Source: Thermocaproicibacter sp041859875
GTDB lineage: Bacteria > Bacillota > Clostridia > Oscillospirales > Acutalibacteraceae
Direction: 5' to 3'
DNA length: 64,000 nt
NCBI GenBank assembly: GCA_041859875.1
Contig: JBFLFY010000008.1
Location: 1 to 64,000 of the forward strand
Position numbers and translations under genes: made by a program
The notes under the pieces: model-generated
Databases searched by the model: none
What the model saw: the letters and a program-made list of their open reading frames with translations, nothing else
What the model was told of the DNA's origin: nothing
In this document: piece after piece, positions 46,542-54,654 of the stretch
Layout of the letters: each line of letters opens with the position of its first letter
How positions within the stretch are numbered: position 1 is the first letter of the stretch

Positions 46542-47410
46542 TTGGAAGAGTCATCTACCTTTTCATAAACACCATATTCATCCCATATTTCTTCCAGGCC
46601 CTGAAAAGTCTTTTTGACTTCTTTGGATTTTTTAATGGTAATCATTACAATCAGCGCATTAATCAGGCTTAGCGGCGCACAGAGTGAATCTACAATGGAA
46701 GCAATATCACTGCGGGCCAACAGCAAGTAATCGGCCTTCTCCGCAATCGGTGACATGGAAGTATCGGTAATTGCAATAACCTTTGCCCCACGGTTATGGG
46801 CAAAATCCATGGCATGAGCAATTTTTCTGGAGTAACGCGGAAAACTGATGCCGATAACGGTGTCCTGTTCGTTAATATGAATCATTTGCTCAAAAATTTC
46901 GCCTTCACTGGTTGACTGAACCAAAAGCACATTTTCAAACAGCATATTAAAGTAGTTTGAAAGGAATGTCCCAAGAGCAAGCGCACTTCTAGCCGCCAGA
47001 ATATAAATTTTGCGCGATGCAATAATGGCATCTACAGCGCGGTAAAAGTCTTCGTGGGAAGTCTCTTCCATTGTGCGGCGAATAACGTCTATGTCCTGGT
47101 TAAACACAAAGTCCAGCACATCAGAATTCCCGATTCTGCCGGAAGTGACATCCATGCGCTGAACGGTTGTAAGTTTGTTGCGAATCATCTCCTGCATAGC
47201 CTGCTGCAACTGCGGGTAACCTTCGTAGCCAATTTCTGTAGCAAACCGCACAACAGTTGATTCGCTGACTCCGACTGTAGCTCCTAATTTAGAAGCCGTC
47301 ATGAAGGCAACCTTATCATAATTTTCTTCAATGTACTTTGCGATGCGCTTCTGGCCTTTGGAAAACTCATCCATTTTATTTTGGATGCGTGCTTCCAGTA
47401 AATTATCCAT
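46538..47410 (-). CDS. MurR/RpiR family transcriptional regulator
   Basis: A 290-residue protein with an N-terminal RpiR helix-turn-helix (KGQKRIAKYIEENYDKVAFM; VGVSESTVVRFATEIGY) and a C-terminal SIS sugar-phosphate-binding domain (IYILAARSALALGTFLSNYF; VIGISFPRYSRKIAHAMDFA). It heads the operon baiN-cmk-plsC-plsC-ispH/rpsA. No sugar transport or catabolic gene is adjacent, so the effector is unclear. No strong Shine-Dalgarno sequence precedes the ATG; a stable hairpin (47428-47463) ends 17 nt upstream. Confidence 0.9.
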   Translation of the reverse strand: MDNLLEARIQNKMDEFSKGQKRIAKYIEENYDKVAFMTASKLGATVGVSESTVVRFATEIGYEGYPQLQQAMQEMIRNKLTTVQRMDVTSGRIGNSDVLDFVFNQDIDVIRRTMEETSHEDFYRAVDAIIASRKIYILAARSALALGTFLSNYFNMLFENVLLVQSTSEGEIFEQMIHINEQDTVIGISFPRYSRKIAHAMDFAHNRGAKVIAITDTSMSPIAEKADYLLLARSDIASIVDSLCAPLSLINALIVMITIKKSKEVKKTFQGLEEIWDEYGVYEKVDDSSK

Positions 47411-47427
47411 TCAAAACGACCGTTTCT

Positions 47428-47463
47428 CCGCGCGGAACTGATGGGCTGCACAGTCCCGCGCGG
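47428..47463 (-). repeat. 13-bp inverted repeat in the rpiR leader
   Basis: Arms CCGCGCGGAACTG (47428-47440) and CAGTCCCGCGCGG (47451-47463), one mismatch, with a 10-nt loop. There is no T run, so it is not a terminator. It lies between the rpiR promoter and start codon and may affect translation or bind a regulator. Confidence 0.6.
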
Positions 47464-47542
47464 CAGGCCATGCATTAAAATACGCTTCTTCCCACAAAAA
47501 GGCGTGGCCGAAACAGCATTCCGACCATACCAACACCATTTT

Positions 47543-47571
47543 ATTTTAATGTGTATGCCATGAAAAAGCAA
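47543..47571 (-). promoter_or_regulatory. rpiR operon promoter
   Basis: TTGCTT (47566-47571), a 17-nt spacer and TAAAAT (47543-47548) on the minus strand. A small stem AAAAGC/GCTTTT (47564-47579) overlaps the -35 and could weakly terminate the upstream membrane-protein gene. Confidence 0.6.
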
Positions 47572-47606
47572 GTGCTTTTCTTAAGCGTTCCTCCAAGTTG
47601 AGCTGC

Positions 47607-48146
47607 TCAGTGAATATGAAGCCATCGGCTGACGGATGAATGAAATTTGCGTAAATATGCTGTTACCAATAAAGAAAGCGTATAGTCGTAAATAATAAAT
47701 ATGGCATTTCCAAGCAAAAGGAGAAGCCATGGCATATTTACGCCGAAAATAACAAAACTTTCCTGTGGAACATGCAAAAGATAAACGGCAAGATAAAATT
47801 CCAAAATGGCAGCCGCATTAAAAAAGACAAATTTCAGTAAAATCTGAACCGGCTTTTTGGTTTTATGCTCTATCGCAGCTTTTACGATTGGGTAACATCC
47901 GAAAAGCAGGATGTAGCACAGCACAGCTTCCTTATCACCTGCAAGCAGCACTGCCAGCAGCGACACAGCAGCATATACGGCCCATGCCCACCCAGAGCCA
48001 AGCTCAATCACAGCGCAAATAAGAAAAGCTCCGGCAAGCCCAGGTATCGCATAGGTCCCAATCGGTATAATACCACTCAGCACCATAATGACGGTAGAAA
48101 TAGCGGTAATCATGGCACCGAAAGCAAGCCGCAGACTATGGCTCAT
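47607..48146 (-). CDS. Polytopic membrane protein, unknown function
   Basis: A 179-residue protein with about five membrane segments (AFGAMITAISTVIMVLSGII; WAVYAAVSLLAVLLAG; AVLCYILLFGCYPIV; FVFFNAAAILEFYLAVYLL; WLLLLLGNAIFIIYDYTL). The N-terminus and the GxxPIGTY element recall substrate-binding S components of ECF transporters, but I cannot assign it. The start at ATG 48146 (MSHSLRLAFGAM) avoids overlap with the J-domain gene, which ends 28 nt upstream. Confidence 0.65.
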   Translation of the reverse strand: MSHSLRLAFGAMITAISTVIMVLSGIIPIGTYAIPGLAGAFLICAVIELGSGWAWAVYAAVSLLAVLLAGDKEAVLCYILLFGCYPIVKAAIEHKTKKPVQILLKFVFFNAAAILEFYLAVYLLHVPQESFVIFGVNMPWLLLLLGNAIFIIYDYTLSLLVTAYLRKFHSSVSRWLHIH

Positions 48147-48174
48147 TGTTCCGCAGACCTTCTTCCAATATGAT

Positions 48175-48789
48175 TCAGCAGCAGCCTCCATAGCCGCCGC
48201 CAAAGCAGTCACAGCAAGCATCAGCAATGCACAGCGAGGTACAGAGGTCACACCCGGTGCATCCACCTGCCTGCGGCATATTCGGATTATAACCGCCGTA
48301 CATACCGCTGCGCTGGCTTGAAATCTGATTCAACGCAGCCTGATATTCGGCATTGCCAGGATCCATCTGGGTAGCCCGTACAAAATCTGCATAAGCTTCA
48401 TCAAGCCACCCCCGCTTGTACAAAATGGTTCCTTTCAGAAAATACCATTCTCCGCTGCGGCGCTCCGGCGGAACACCATCAAGAATCTGTTCCGCATCGG
48501 CTATGCGCCCGGCAACAATCATGCTGCGTACATCCATGTACTCAGTACTGCCGCCGTAACCACCGGCAGAAGATGAATAGGAACCTGTTCGGCCACCGTG
48601 CCTGCGCTCATTCATAACCTGGTCGTAGGCTTCGTTAATTTCTTTCATCTTTTCGCTTGCAAGGTCCGCAAGCGGGCTGTTGGCATAATTATCGGGATGA
48701 TATTTCTTTGCAAGATTTCGGTATGCAGTTTTTACTTCTTCATCCGACGCAGTCGGAGAAACGCCAAGAATATTGTATGGGTCAGACAT
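48175..48789 (-). CDS. J-domain protein with Cys-rich C-terminus
   Basis: A 204-residue protein. The N-terminal J domain (DPYNILGVSPTASDEEVKTA) has the HPD motif in YHPDNY. A Gly/Ser/Tyr-rich linker, a TPR-like segment (YKRGWLDEAYADFVRATQMD) and a Cys/Gly-rich tail (CTGCDLCTSLCIADACCDC) follow. It probably recruits DnaK to a local client. The start is ATG 48789 with AAGGAGA 6 nt upstream. It overlaps the preceding DUF5685 gene by 8 nt, so the two are coupled. Confidence 0.88.
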   Translation of the reverse strand: MSDPYNILGVSPTASDEEVKTAYRNLAKKYHPDNYANSPLADLASEKMKEINEAYDQVMNERRHGGRTGSYSSSAGGYGGSTEYMDVRSMIVAGRIADAEQILDGVPPERRSGEWYFLKGTILYKRGWLDEAYADFVRATQMDPGNAEYQAALNQISSQRSGMYGGYNPNMPQAGGCTGCDLCTSLCIADACCDCFGGGYGGCC

Positions 48790-49672
48790 CGCCGTTCTCC
48801 TTCGCAAACAGTCGTTCCTTCTGCATATGGGGCAGTCCAAGAAAAACAATGTTGTGTATAATAGGCCCAAATTGGCCGCATTCCAAGAGATTTGCCGCGG
48901 CACCTAATTTTGCAAGTGTTCCGTTCAGCACTTCATTGGCATAGCTGCGAGCTTCAGCAAAATTCTGCTCGGTGCTCTCTCCGCTTAAATGAAAGCGTTT
49001 GATAAACGGATTAAAAGTTTTTTGGGATACATCCTTTGCAAGGTCGTCGACAGCATCTATTAAATAAGTCCAGCGGCCCAGGTAATAACCAAGTTCATGA
49101 AGCACGCGTTTTTCGGCTCCGGAAGAATTCCGCTCAAAAATTTGTGCAAGCATATTCGCGGTAGGTTCCGCACAAGCGTCAATCTCGCTGCTTTGGGCAA
49201 GCTCCAAGCGGTTCTGCTCCGCAATGGCAAAAGAAACAGTCTGCTCTAAGTCAGGAAATTTTCTAGCAGCACTTCGGTTCCGGAAAAAGAAACTCGGAAA
49301 AATCAGCCGATAGGGAACGCTTCGGAAAAAACCAGAATCTGCAATGTTATCTCTTAGCTTAAAGTATGCCAAAATGACCGTTAAAGCGGAGGCGGAAGCC
49401 AATGCCGCATTGTCTTCCGGGCAAAAGAAGCATTTTTTCAGGGGATTGACCACACAACGCCCTTTCCGAAACTTCAGCTCATTCTCATTGGTAACTGCCA
49501 ATAGCAGAATTGCATAAAACGTGCAGTCATAATTCAGCACCAGGCGGGCAGCCGGGCCAAAATCTTTTCCAAGCCTACGGCAAAGCGTACAGTAAATACC
49601 ACTGTATTCTTCATATTCCCGAACAAGCAAATCCGGTTTTTGCGGCCTGATGTAGCCAAACAAACGAATCAT
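48782..49672 (-). CDS. DUF5685 family protein
   Basis: About 297 residues starting MIRLFGYIRPQKPDL. Conserved Cys pairs occur near the N-terminus (YCTLCRRLGKDFG) and around residue 83 (CFFCPED). The rest is helical with a polyprenyl synthase-like look (YYLGRWTYLIDAVDDLAKD). Function unknown. The ATG 49672 has no clear Shine-Dalgarno sequence and an in-frame TTG lies two codons upstream. It forms an operon with a J-domain protein and a membrane protein. Confidence 0.75.
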   Translation of the reverse strand: MIRLFGYIRPQKPDLLVREYEEYSGIYCTLCRRLGKDFGPAARLVLNYDCTFYAILLLAVTNENELKFRKGRCVVNPLKKCFFCPEDNAALASASALTVILAYFKLRDNIADSGFFRSVPYRLIFPSFFFRNRSAARKFPDLEQTVSFAIAEQNRLELAQSSEIDACAEPTANMLAQIFERNSSGAEKRVLHELGYYLGRWTYLIDAVDDLAKDVSQKTFNPFIKRFHLSGESTEQNFAEARSYANEVLNGTLAKLGAAANLLECGQFGPIIHNIVFLGLPHMQKERLFAKENGDV

Positions 49673-49706
49673 CCTCAAAAAACTAAGAATTCATGGAAAC
49701 ACATCT

Positions 49707-49735
49707 ATTGTACTATACCTGATTCTTCGATTGAA
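49707..49735 (-). promoter_or_regulatory. Candidate promoter of the DUF5685-dnaJ operon
   Basis: TTCAAT (49730-49735), a 17-nt spacer and TACAAT (49707-49712) on the minus strand. The -35 match is moderate. Confidence 0.45.
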
Positions 49736-49768
49736 TTAACAATCTATGAATTTTTCACTTAAGCAGGA

Positions 49769-49810
49769 ACAAGCCATTCAATAATTGCCAAAACAGCTAA
49801 AATGGCTTGT
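49769..49810. repeat. 10-bp inverted repeat overlapping the -35 of the 78-residue gene
   Basis: ACAAGCCATT (49769-49778) and AATGGCTTGT (49801-49810), perfect arms with 22 bases between. The right arm covers most of the -35 hexamer. No T run follows in either direction. Confidence 0.5.
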
Positions 49811-49835
49811 ACATCAATAATTATTATGATATAAT
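49807..49835 (+). promoter_or_regulatory. Strong promoter of the 78-residue gene
   Basis: TTGTAC (49807-49812), a 17-nt spacer and TATAAT (49830-49835) with an extended -10 TG at 49827-49828. Confidence 0.8.
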
Positions 49836-49869
49836 TTGCACATATGTTTCTATTGTAAGGAGAGATTTT

Positions 49870-50106
49870 ATGAAACTTTTTGACATTGATGTACAAAAGC
49901 TAATCAATTTGCTTGATAAAGCAAAGGGAAATGTTTACCTGGTTACAGATGACGGCAATAAGCTGAATCTAAAAAGTAAACTATGCCAGATGTACGGCAT
50001 AAGGGTTCTTTTGGAAAAAGCAAAGGACGCGAAAATCTCTGCGGAACTCAACGTAGAGAACCCGGAAGATGAGTTGATGTTTATTAACTACATGATGAGG
50101 AAATAA
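49870..50106 (+). CDS. Small acidic/basic cytosolic protein, unknown function
   Basis: A 78-residue protein starting MKLFDIDVQKLINLLDKAKG; alternating charge, no membrane segment, and one Cys (KLCQMYG). The middle reads as a beta hairpin (NVYLVTDDGNKLNL), then helix. AAGGAGA lies 6 nt upstream of ATG 49870; the longer opening to 49807 begins inside the -35 box and is not used. It is a single plus-strand gene with a strong promoter and terminator among minus-strand neighbours. I do not recognise the family. Confidence 0.75.
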   Translation: MKLFDIDVQKLINLLDKAKGNVYLVTDDGNKLNLKSKLCQMYGIRVLLEKAKDAKISAELNVENPEDELMFINYMMRK

Positions 50107-50129
50107 CCGTTTCCATACTTTGGAAATGA

Positions 50130-50174
50130 AGTTGGGGAGCGCCGGCTGCTAAGCTGGTGTTCCCCAACTTTCTA
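50130..50174 (+). terminator. Terminator after the 78-residue gene
   Basis: A 9-bp perfect stem AGTTGGGGA / TCCCCAACT (50130-50138 and 50161-50169), extended inward with G-U pairs and followed by TTTC. It may also serve mreB, which ends at 50182 on the other strand. Confidence 0.75.
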
Positions 50175-50181
50175 TTTGAAT

Positions 50182-51207
50182 TTAATATTCATCACTCAGC
50201 GGATTCAGAATTCCGTACGAATTGCCTTCGATGCTATCTATAAATTTTGTGGCCTTCCCTGCGCCCAGCGCAACACAATCCTGCGGGCTTTCCGCAATGC
50301 GCACCGGCATTTTCGTCTTTTTGGAAATCAGTTCATCAATTCCAAAAATCTGTGCAGAGCCGCCGGTAAGTACCATTCCATCGGTATAGATGTCACCCAT
50401 CAGTTCAGGCGGAGTATTTTCGAGCATTTCCTGCACTACACGAATGATTTGCATGGCACCGTCAATCAGCGCTTCCAGCACTTCATCGCTCGAAATATCT
50501 GCCCACTGCGGCAGGCCAGTCATGGCATTTCGGCCTTTTACGCGAAAAGTAAGAATCTCTTTGCGCGGAAAAACACAGCCAATCATAATTTTGCATTCTT
50601 CCGCCATATGGCGGCCGATAATCAGGTTATACTTCCGCCGCACATACTTGATGACGGCTTCGTCAAAAGTATCGCCCGCAACTTTTACGGAGCGAGAAAT
50701 GGCAATGCCATTCAGGGAAATAACTGCCATATCCGTCGTGCCGCCCCCAATGTCAACAACAAGTGAACCATGCGGCTCGGAGATTTTCAGCCCAGCGCCA
50801 AGCGCAGCAGCAACCGGTTCCTCGATTGGGCAAATCTTGCGCACCCCTGCGGCACTGATGGCATCCACAACAGCACGTTTCTCCACTTCGGTAATTGCGC
50901 ATGGTATGCTGACAACAACACGCGGCATGATAACCTGATTCGCACTGACACGTTTCAGGTATGTTTCAATTAGTACTTTTGCTAAGTCAAAATCTGAAAT
51001 AACGCCTCCGGAAAGCGGGTGGCACACCTGAATCTTGTCGGAAGTACGCCCTACCATAGCATAGGCTTCCTTACCGGTCGCGACAATCTCGTCCGTTTCC
51101 AGGTTTACAGCAACCACCGCAGGCTCATTTAATACAATTCCTTTTCCGTCTAGATAAATCTTTACCGAGGAAGTTCCCAGGTCAAGTGCAATATCCGTGC
51201 CGAGCAC
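50182..51207 (-). CDS. mbl: MreB/Mbl-like rod shape-determining actin homologue
   Basis: A 341-residue actin-fold protein that organises cell-wall elongation. Phosphate-binding loops are DIALDLGTSSVKIY and VVDIGGGTTDMAVIS; PIEEPVAAALGAGL and MVLTGGSAQIFGIDEL complete the nucleotide site. The start is a GTG (LGTDIALD). mreC and mreD are not adjacent, so it is one of the stand-alone paralogues (Mbl or MreBH type). The exact paralogue is not decidable here. It has its own promoter (51293-51321). Confidence 0.9.
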   Translation of the reverse strand: MLGTDIALDLGTSSVKIYLDGKGIVLNEPAVVAVNLETDEIVATGKEAYAMVGRTSDKIQVCHPLSGGVISDFDLAKVLIETYLKRVSANQVIMPRVVVSIPCAITEVEKRAVVDAISAAGVRKICPIEEPVAAALGAGLKISEPHGSLVVDIGGGTTDMAVISLNGIAISRSVKVAGDTFDEAVIKYVRRKYNLIIGRHMAEECKIMIGCVFPRKEILTFRVKGRNAMTGLPQWADISSDEVLEALIDGAMQIIRVVQEMLENTPPELMGDIYTDGMVLTGGSAQIFGIDELISKKTKMPVRIAESPQDCVALGAGKATKFIDSIEGNSYGILNPLSDEY

Positions 51208-51292
51208 CTCATCACATCCATTTCAGAGTATTCAGAAAGAACATATTCAGGGCTTTTGCCCCGTATTCCCGTTATTTTTTCCGATTCTATAT

Positions 51293-51321
51293 ATTATATA
51301 ACATCGATTACGACTTTTCAA
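51293..51321 (-). promoter_or_regulatory. mreB/mbl promoter
   Basis: TTGAAA (51316-51321), a 17-nt spacer and TATAAT (51293-51298) on the minus strand, immediately after the comF stop. The leader is about 80 nt. Confidence 0.75.
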
Positions 51322-52029
51322 CTATTCCGGTATTGCTCTGGCAACGGCTGCGCAGGCAACAGACACTGCACCGCCCTTGTAAAGCTGTGCCAAACATTCA
51401 GCAAGTGTAGAGCCGGTTGTTACAATATCGTCTACCAGCAAAATGTGCTTGCCTAGCGCTGCCTTCTCACAAGGTGCATAAGCACCGCGTACGTTGCGCA
51501 CACGTTCCTCTCTGCTCAGCAAATGCTGCGTCCGGTTCTGCTTCACTTTGCGGAGGCATTGTACATATGGCAGGTTCAGGTTTTTCGCAAGGTGTACAGC
51601 AATCAGTTCCGACTGGTTGTAACCACGCTCTTTCTGCCTTCGATGTGAAAGGGGAACTGCTGTAACAAGGTCAAACCTTGCTCCCGGAAAAGCACGCAAA
51701 ACCTGCCGCGCCAAATGTTCTGCATAATAAGAAGCATTTTGTTTCTGCCCCTCAAATTTGTACCGTAAAAGAGAATCCCGCACCTTGCCATCATATGCAT
51801 AAAGGTAAGTGCAAAAAGCTTTCTGCTTTTTATTTTTAGCAATAGGCACAATATTTATTTCTTTTTCTTCCGGCAGATTTGCTGCACATACAAGGCAGAG
51901 CTGTTTACCCGGAGGAATAATTTCACCGCAGAAAATGCAGTGCGGCGGAAAGAGAAGGTCAAGAAGAAACCGCAGGACAGCCTTAAGGCTTGCTTTCACC
52001 ACTTTCGCCGCCCCCTGTAAGTAAATCAT
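51322..52029 (-). CDS. comF: ComF family phosphoribosyltransferase-like protein
   Basis: A 235-residue protein. Its N-terminal zinc-finger cysteines (PPHCIFCGE and LCLVCAANL) are followed by a PRTase fold with HRRQKERGYNQSELIA and the PRPP loop LLVDDIVTTGSTLAE. ComF acts in ssDNA handling during natural transformation. The ATG 52029 lies inside recD2 (47-nt overlap) with GGGG just upstream; a GTG 27 nt later behind GGGGG is an equally possible start. Confidence 0.9.
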   Translation of the reverse strand: MIYLQGAAKVVKASLKAVLRFLLDLLFPPHCIFCGEIIPPGKQLCLVCAANLPEEKEINIVPIAKNKKQKAFCTYLYAYDGKVRDSLLRYKFEGQKQNASYYAEHLARQVLRAFPGARFDLVTAVPLSHRRQKERGYNQSELIAVHLAKNLNLPYVQCLRKVKQNRTQHLLSREERVRNVRGAYAPCEKAALGKHILLVDDIVTTGSTLAECLAQLYKGGAVSVACAAVARAIPE

Positions 52030-54211
52030 ACAGCCCCGTGTAACGCCGCGTTTTTCGGTTGTTTTCTACCATTAGACGAACTGTTTCCGCATGGCCAACA
52101 AGGATAAGCAGTGACTTTGCACGGGTAACTGCCGTGTAAAGCAGATTTCGGTAATACAGCTGGGGTGCGCCGCGGTACATGGGAATAACCACAGCCGGGA
52201 ATTCGTTGCCCTGGCTTTTATGAACCGTCATAGCATATGCGGGTTCCAGTTCCGCTGCACTTTCCTTTTCATAAGTTACCGTCCGGTCATCCATACGGAC
52301 GGCAAGCGTGGAAGCGCGGCGGTCTATTTTCAGCAGTACACCAAGGTCACCATTATAAACGCCTTCGCCATAGTTTCCATCGTCACGTACCCACGGCAAA
52401 TCGTAGTCATTTTTAATCTGCATGACCTTGTCGCCTTCCCGAAAAAGGAGGCCATTTACGCTGATTTCAGACTTTTCCGGCGATTTTGGGTTAATCGCCT
52501 GCTGAAGCCTGCGGTTCAGTTCAATCGTCCCTAGTTCACCTTTTCGGCCTGGGGAAAGTACTTGAATATCGGTAAACGGCGAATAGCCATAACTTTTCGG
52601 GAGGCGCCGGCTGCACAGGTCAACGATTACAGAACCGATTTCTTCTGCCGAACGGTAAGGCAAAAAAAAGAAATCCGAGGTATGCACCGTAAGTTCGGGT
52701 TCCTGCCCAGCAACAATTTTGTGCGCATTTGCAACAATCAGGCTTTGCATAGACTGCCGAAAAACTTCCTTTAGTTGTACCACCGGAACAAGGCCGGATG
52801 CAATTAAGTCACCAAGAATATTCCCCGGCCCCACAGACGGAAGCTGGTCACAGTCCCCCACCATAATCAGCCTGCAGCCAAGTGGCAAAGCGCGGAGAAC
52901 CGCTTCAAAAAGCGCCGTGTCAACCATAGAAAGCTCGTCAATAATCAGTGCGTCACAGTCAAGCAGATCTTTCTCGTTTTTCTCAAATTCAGGCCGGTCG
53001 TTTTCGTCCCACTTCACTTTCAGCAGGCGATGAATTGTCTTGGCTTCTTTTTCTGTTAATTCCGACATACGCTTTGCCGCGCGCCCTGTTGGAGCTGCAA
53101 GGAGCACTTTCTCGCCTTTAAACTCAAGAATTCGGATAATGGCATTCAGTGTAGTTGTTTTTCCGGTGCCGGGGCCGCCTGTAAGAATCAGCATTCCTCT
53201 GGTCAGAGCTTCCCGCACTGCAGCCTTCTGCAGCTGTGCATACTGGATATTTTCTTCCGCTTCTATGGTAGAAATATATCCGTCCACGCCTATGACCGAC
53301 TGTGCCGGATACTGCAGCATCATACGCACACGCCCGGCTATGTAGACTTCCGAACGGTAAAGCCGCGGAGTAAACACAAACTCTCTGCTGTGGAATTTCC
53401 GGCAAACCAAAGTGGAGTCTTCCTTCATTTCGTTCAGAGCATCCGCCGCCTCTTCCGGGGTTACACCTAGCATATGGGCAGAGGCCTTAAGGAGCTTGTC
53501 CTTTGGCAAACAAGTATGGCCATTATTTTCGTTGTGCTTCAAGACGTACACAATTCCCGCCCGTAAACGGCATCGGTCATCCTGTGGGCATTCCATAGCC
53601 GCCGCAATCCTGTCGGCGCGGGCAAAATCAATTTGCAGGTCTTCACTGCAAAGGCAGTATGGGTTCTGCTTTACCTCATCTTCTGCCTGTGGACCAAATG
53701 CTTTCCAGACTCGGACTGCTTCTTCCGGCGTAAGGCCATATGTGGAAAGACGCAGCATCGTTTCACGGATGCCGCCTACGCGCTGAAATTCCTGGCAAAT
53801 ATGTGCCGCTTTGCTGCGTGTAATACCCTTAACGCTTTCAAGACGTTCCGGCTCATTTTCTAACACCTGCAGTGTTTCAGAGCCAAAGGCATCCACAATT
53901 TTTCCTGCAATAACGGGGCCAACACCTTTAATAGCACCGGACGAAAGATATTTCAGGATGGCCGCAGCATCCGCAGGAGCGGAACGCTCTACACCCTGTG
54001 CTTTAAACTGCGGGCCATAGTTCTGGCTGTTGACCCAGTTACCAATAACGTGCAGTTCTTCTCCCACGCCAACAAATGGCATAGTACCGACAACCGTTGT
54101 CAGCTCTTCCCCACTGTTCAGCTCTATCACGGCATAACCGTTTTTTTCATTTCGATAAATGACCTGCTCCACAGAGCCGGTCATTTCCAGCAGTTTTTCG
54201 TTTACCAACAA
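51983..54211 (-). CDS. recD2: ATP-dependent RecD2-type DNA helicase
   Basis: A 742-residue superfamily 1 5'-3' helicase. It has an N-terminal OB-like region (VEQVIYRNEKNGYAVIEL), helix-hairpin-helix motifs (YLSSGAIKGVGPVIAGKIVD) and Walker A LTGGPGTGKTTTLNAI. LIIDELSMVDTALF is motif II, and the C-terminal UvrD-like motif is AYAMTVHKSQGNEFPAVVI. The 5' end is uncertain: two adjacent TTG codons (54211 and 54208) lie just after GGGGGAG, and an ATG nine codons on (54184) matches where family members start. RecD2 without RecBC acts in repair and fork restart. Confidence 0.93.
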   Translation of the reverse strand: MLVNEKLLEMTGSVEQVIYRNEKNGYAVIELNSGEELTTVVGTMPFVGVGEELHVIGNWVNSQNYGPQFKAQGVERSAPADAAAILKYLSSGAIKGVGPVIAGKIVDAFGSETLQVLENEPERLESVKGITRSKAAHICQEFQRVGGIRETMLRLSTYGLTPEEAVRVWKAFGPQAEDEVKQNPYCLCSEDLQIDFARADRIAAAMECPQDDRCRLRAGIVYVLKHNENNGHTCLPKDKLLKASAHMLGVTPEEAADALNEMKEDSTLVCRKFHSREFVFTPRLYRSEVYIAGRVRMMLQYPAQSVIGVDGYISTIEAEENIQYAQLQKAAVREALTRGMLILTGGPGTGKTTTLNAIIRILEFKGEKVLLAAPTGRAAKRMSELTEKEAKTIHRLLKVKWDENDRPEFEKNEKDLLDCDALIIDELSMVDTALFEAVLRALPLGCRLIMVGDCDQLPSVGPGNILGDLIASGLVPVVQLKEVFRQSMQSLIVANAHKIVAGQEPELTVHTSDFFFLPYRSAEEIGSVIVDLCSRRLPKSYGYSPFTDIQVLSPGRKGELGTIELNRRLQQAINPKSPEKSEISVNGLLFREGDKVMQIKNDYDLPWVRDDGNYGEGVYNGDLGVLLKIDRRASTLAVRMDDRTVTYEKESAAELEPAYAMTVHKSQGNEFPAVVIPMYRGAPQLYYRNLLYTAVTRAKSLLILVGHAETVRLMVENNRKTRRYTGLYDLLTGGGESGESKP

Positions 54212-54271
54212 ACTCCCCCGGATCTCCTCTAATTTGTTTTTAGTATACCCGAAACGGAATGTATTTGCAAA

Positions 54272-54604
54272 TTAGACAAGCCAGAATTTTTGAAATTCTT
54301 CCGGCGTACAAAGAATTGTACTTGGGTTATCCGCACAAATCATCTCACAGATGCGGCGCGTTTCTTCGTCCATGCCACGGTCAATACAGACAACCTGCAC
54401 CTTGCCGCACGACCACGCCGCACGCTCCAATGCCGTGCGCAGACGGTACTCTGCCTGTTCATCATGGCCGGATAACGAAAGCACCAGAATCATTCTGCCT
54501 GAATGCTCTGCTTTTAACATGTGAAGAAATATTGTCCGCATTACTTCTACCAGCCCAATAATGGCAAAAACAGCAAAAACGCACTTAAAAATCATTTCCG
54601 GCAT
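54272..54604 (-). CDS. Small membrane-anchored protein, unknown function
   Basis: A 110-residue protein: one N-terminal membrane segment (IFKCVFAVFAIIGLVEVM) and a cytosolic domain of alternating strands and helices (RMILVLSLSGHDEQAEYRL; KVQVVCIDRGMDEETRRIC; STILCTPEEF) resembling half of a Rossmann-type fold. I cannot name a family. The start is ATG 54604, whose ribosome-binding GGGGTG is the 3' arm of the metK terminator (54613-54641). Confidence 0.65.
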   Translation of the reverse strand: MPEMIFKCVFAVFAIIGLVEVMRTIFLHMLKAEHSGRMILVLSLSGHDEQAEYRLRTALERAAWSCGKVQVVCIDRGMDEETRRICEMICADNPSTILCTPEEFQKFWLV

Positions 54605-54641
54605 AGAAAAATCACCCCAGCACATTGTATGTGCCGGGGTG
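54604..54641 (-). terminator. metK terminator overlapping the next gene's ribosome-binding site
   Basis: A 12-bp stem with one mismatch, CACCCCAGCACA / TGTGCCGGGGTG (54613-54624 and 54630-54641), a 5-nt loop and five T on the minus strand. The GGGGTG of the distal arm is also the ribosome-binding site for ATG 54604. Confidence 0.75.
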
Positions 54642-54654
54642 GAATTTTGACAGA

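Noticed and set aside
47299..47571. A 90-codon minus-strand frame before rpiR
   Set aside because: It overlaps the rpiR start in another frame and includes the promoter and leader hairpin.
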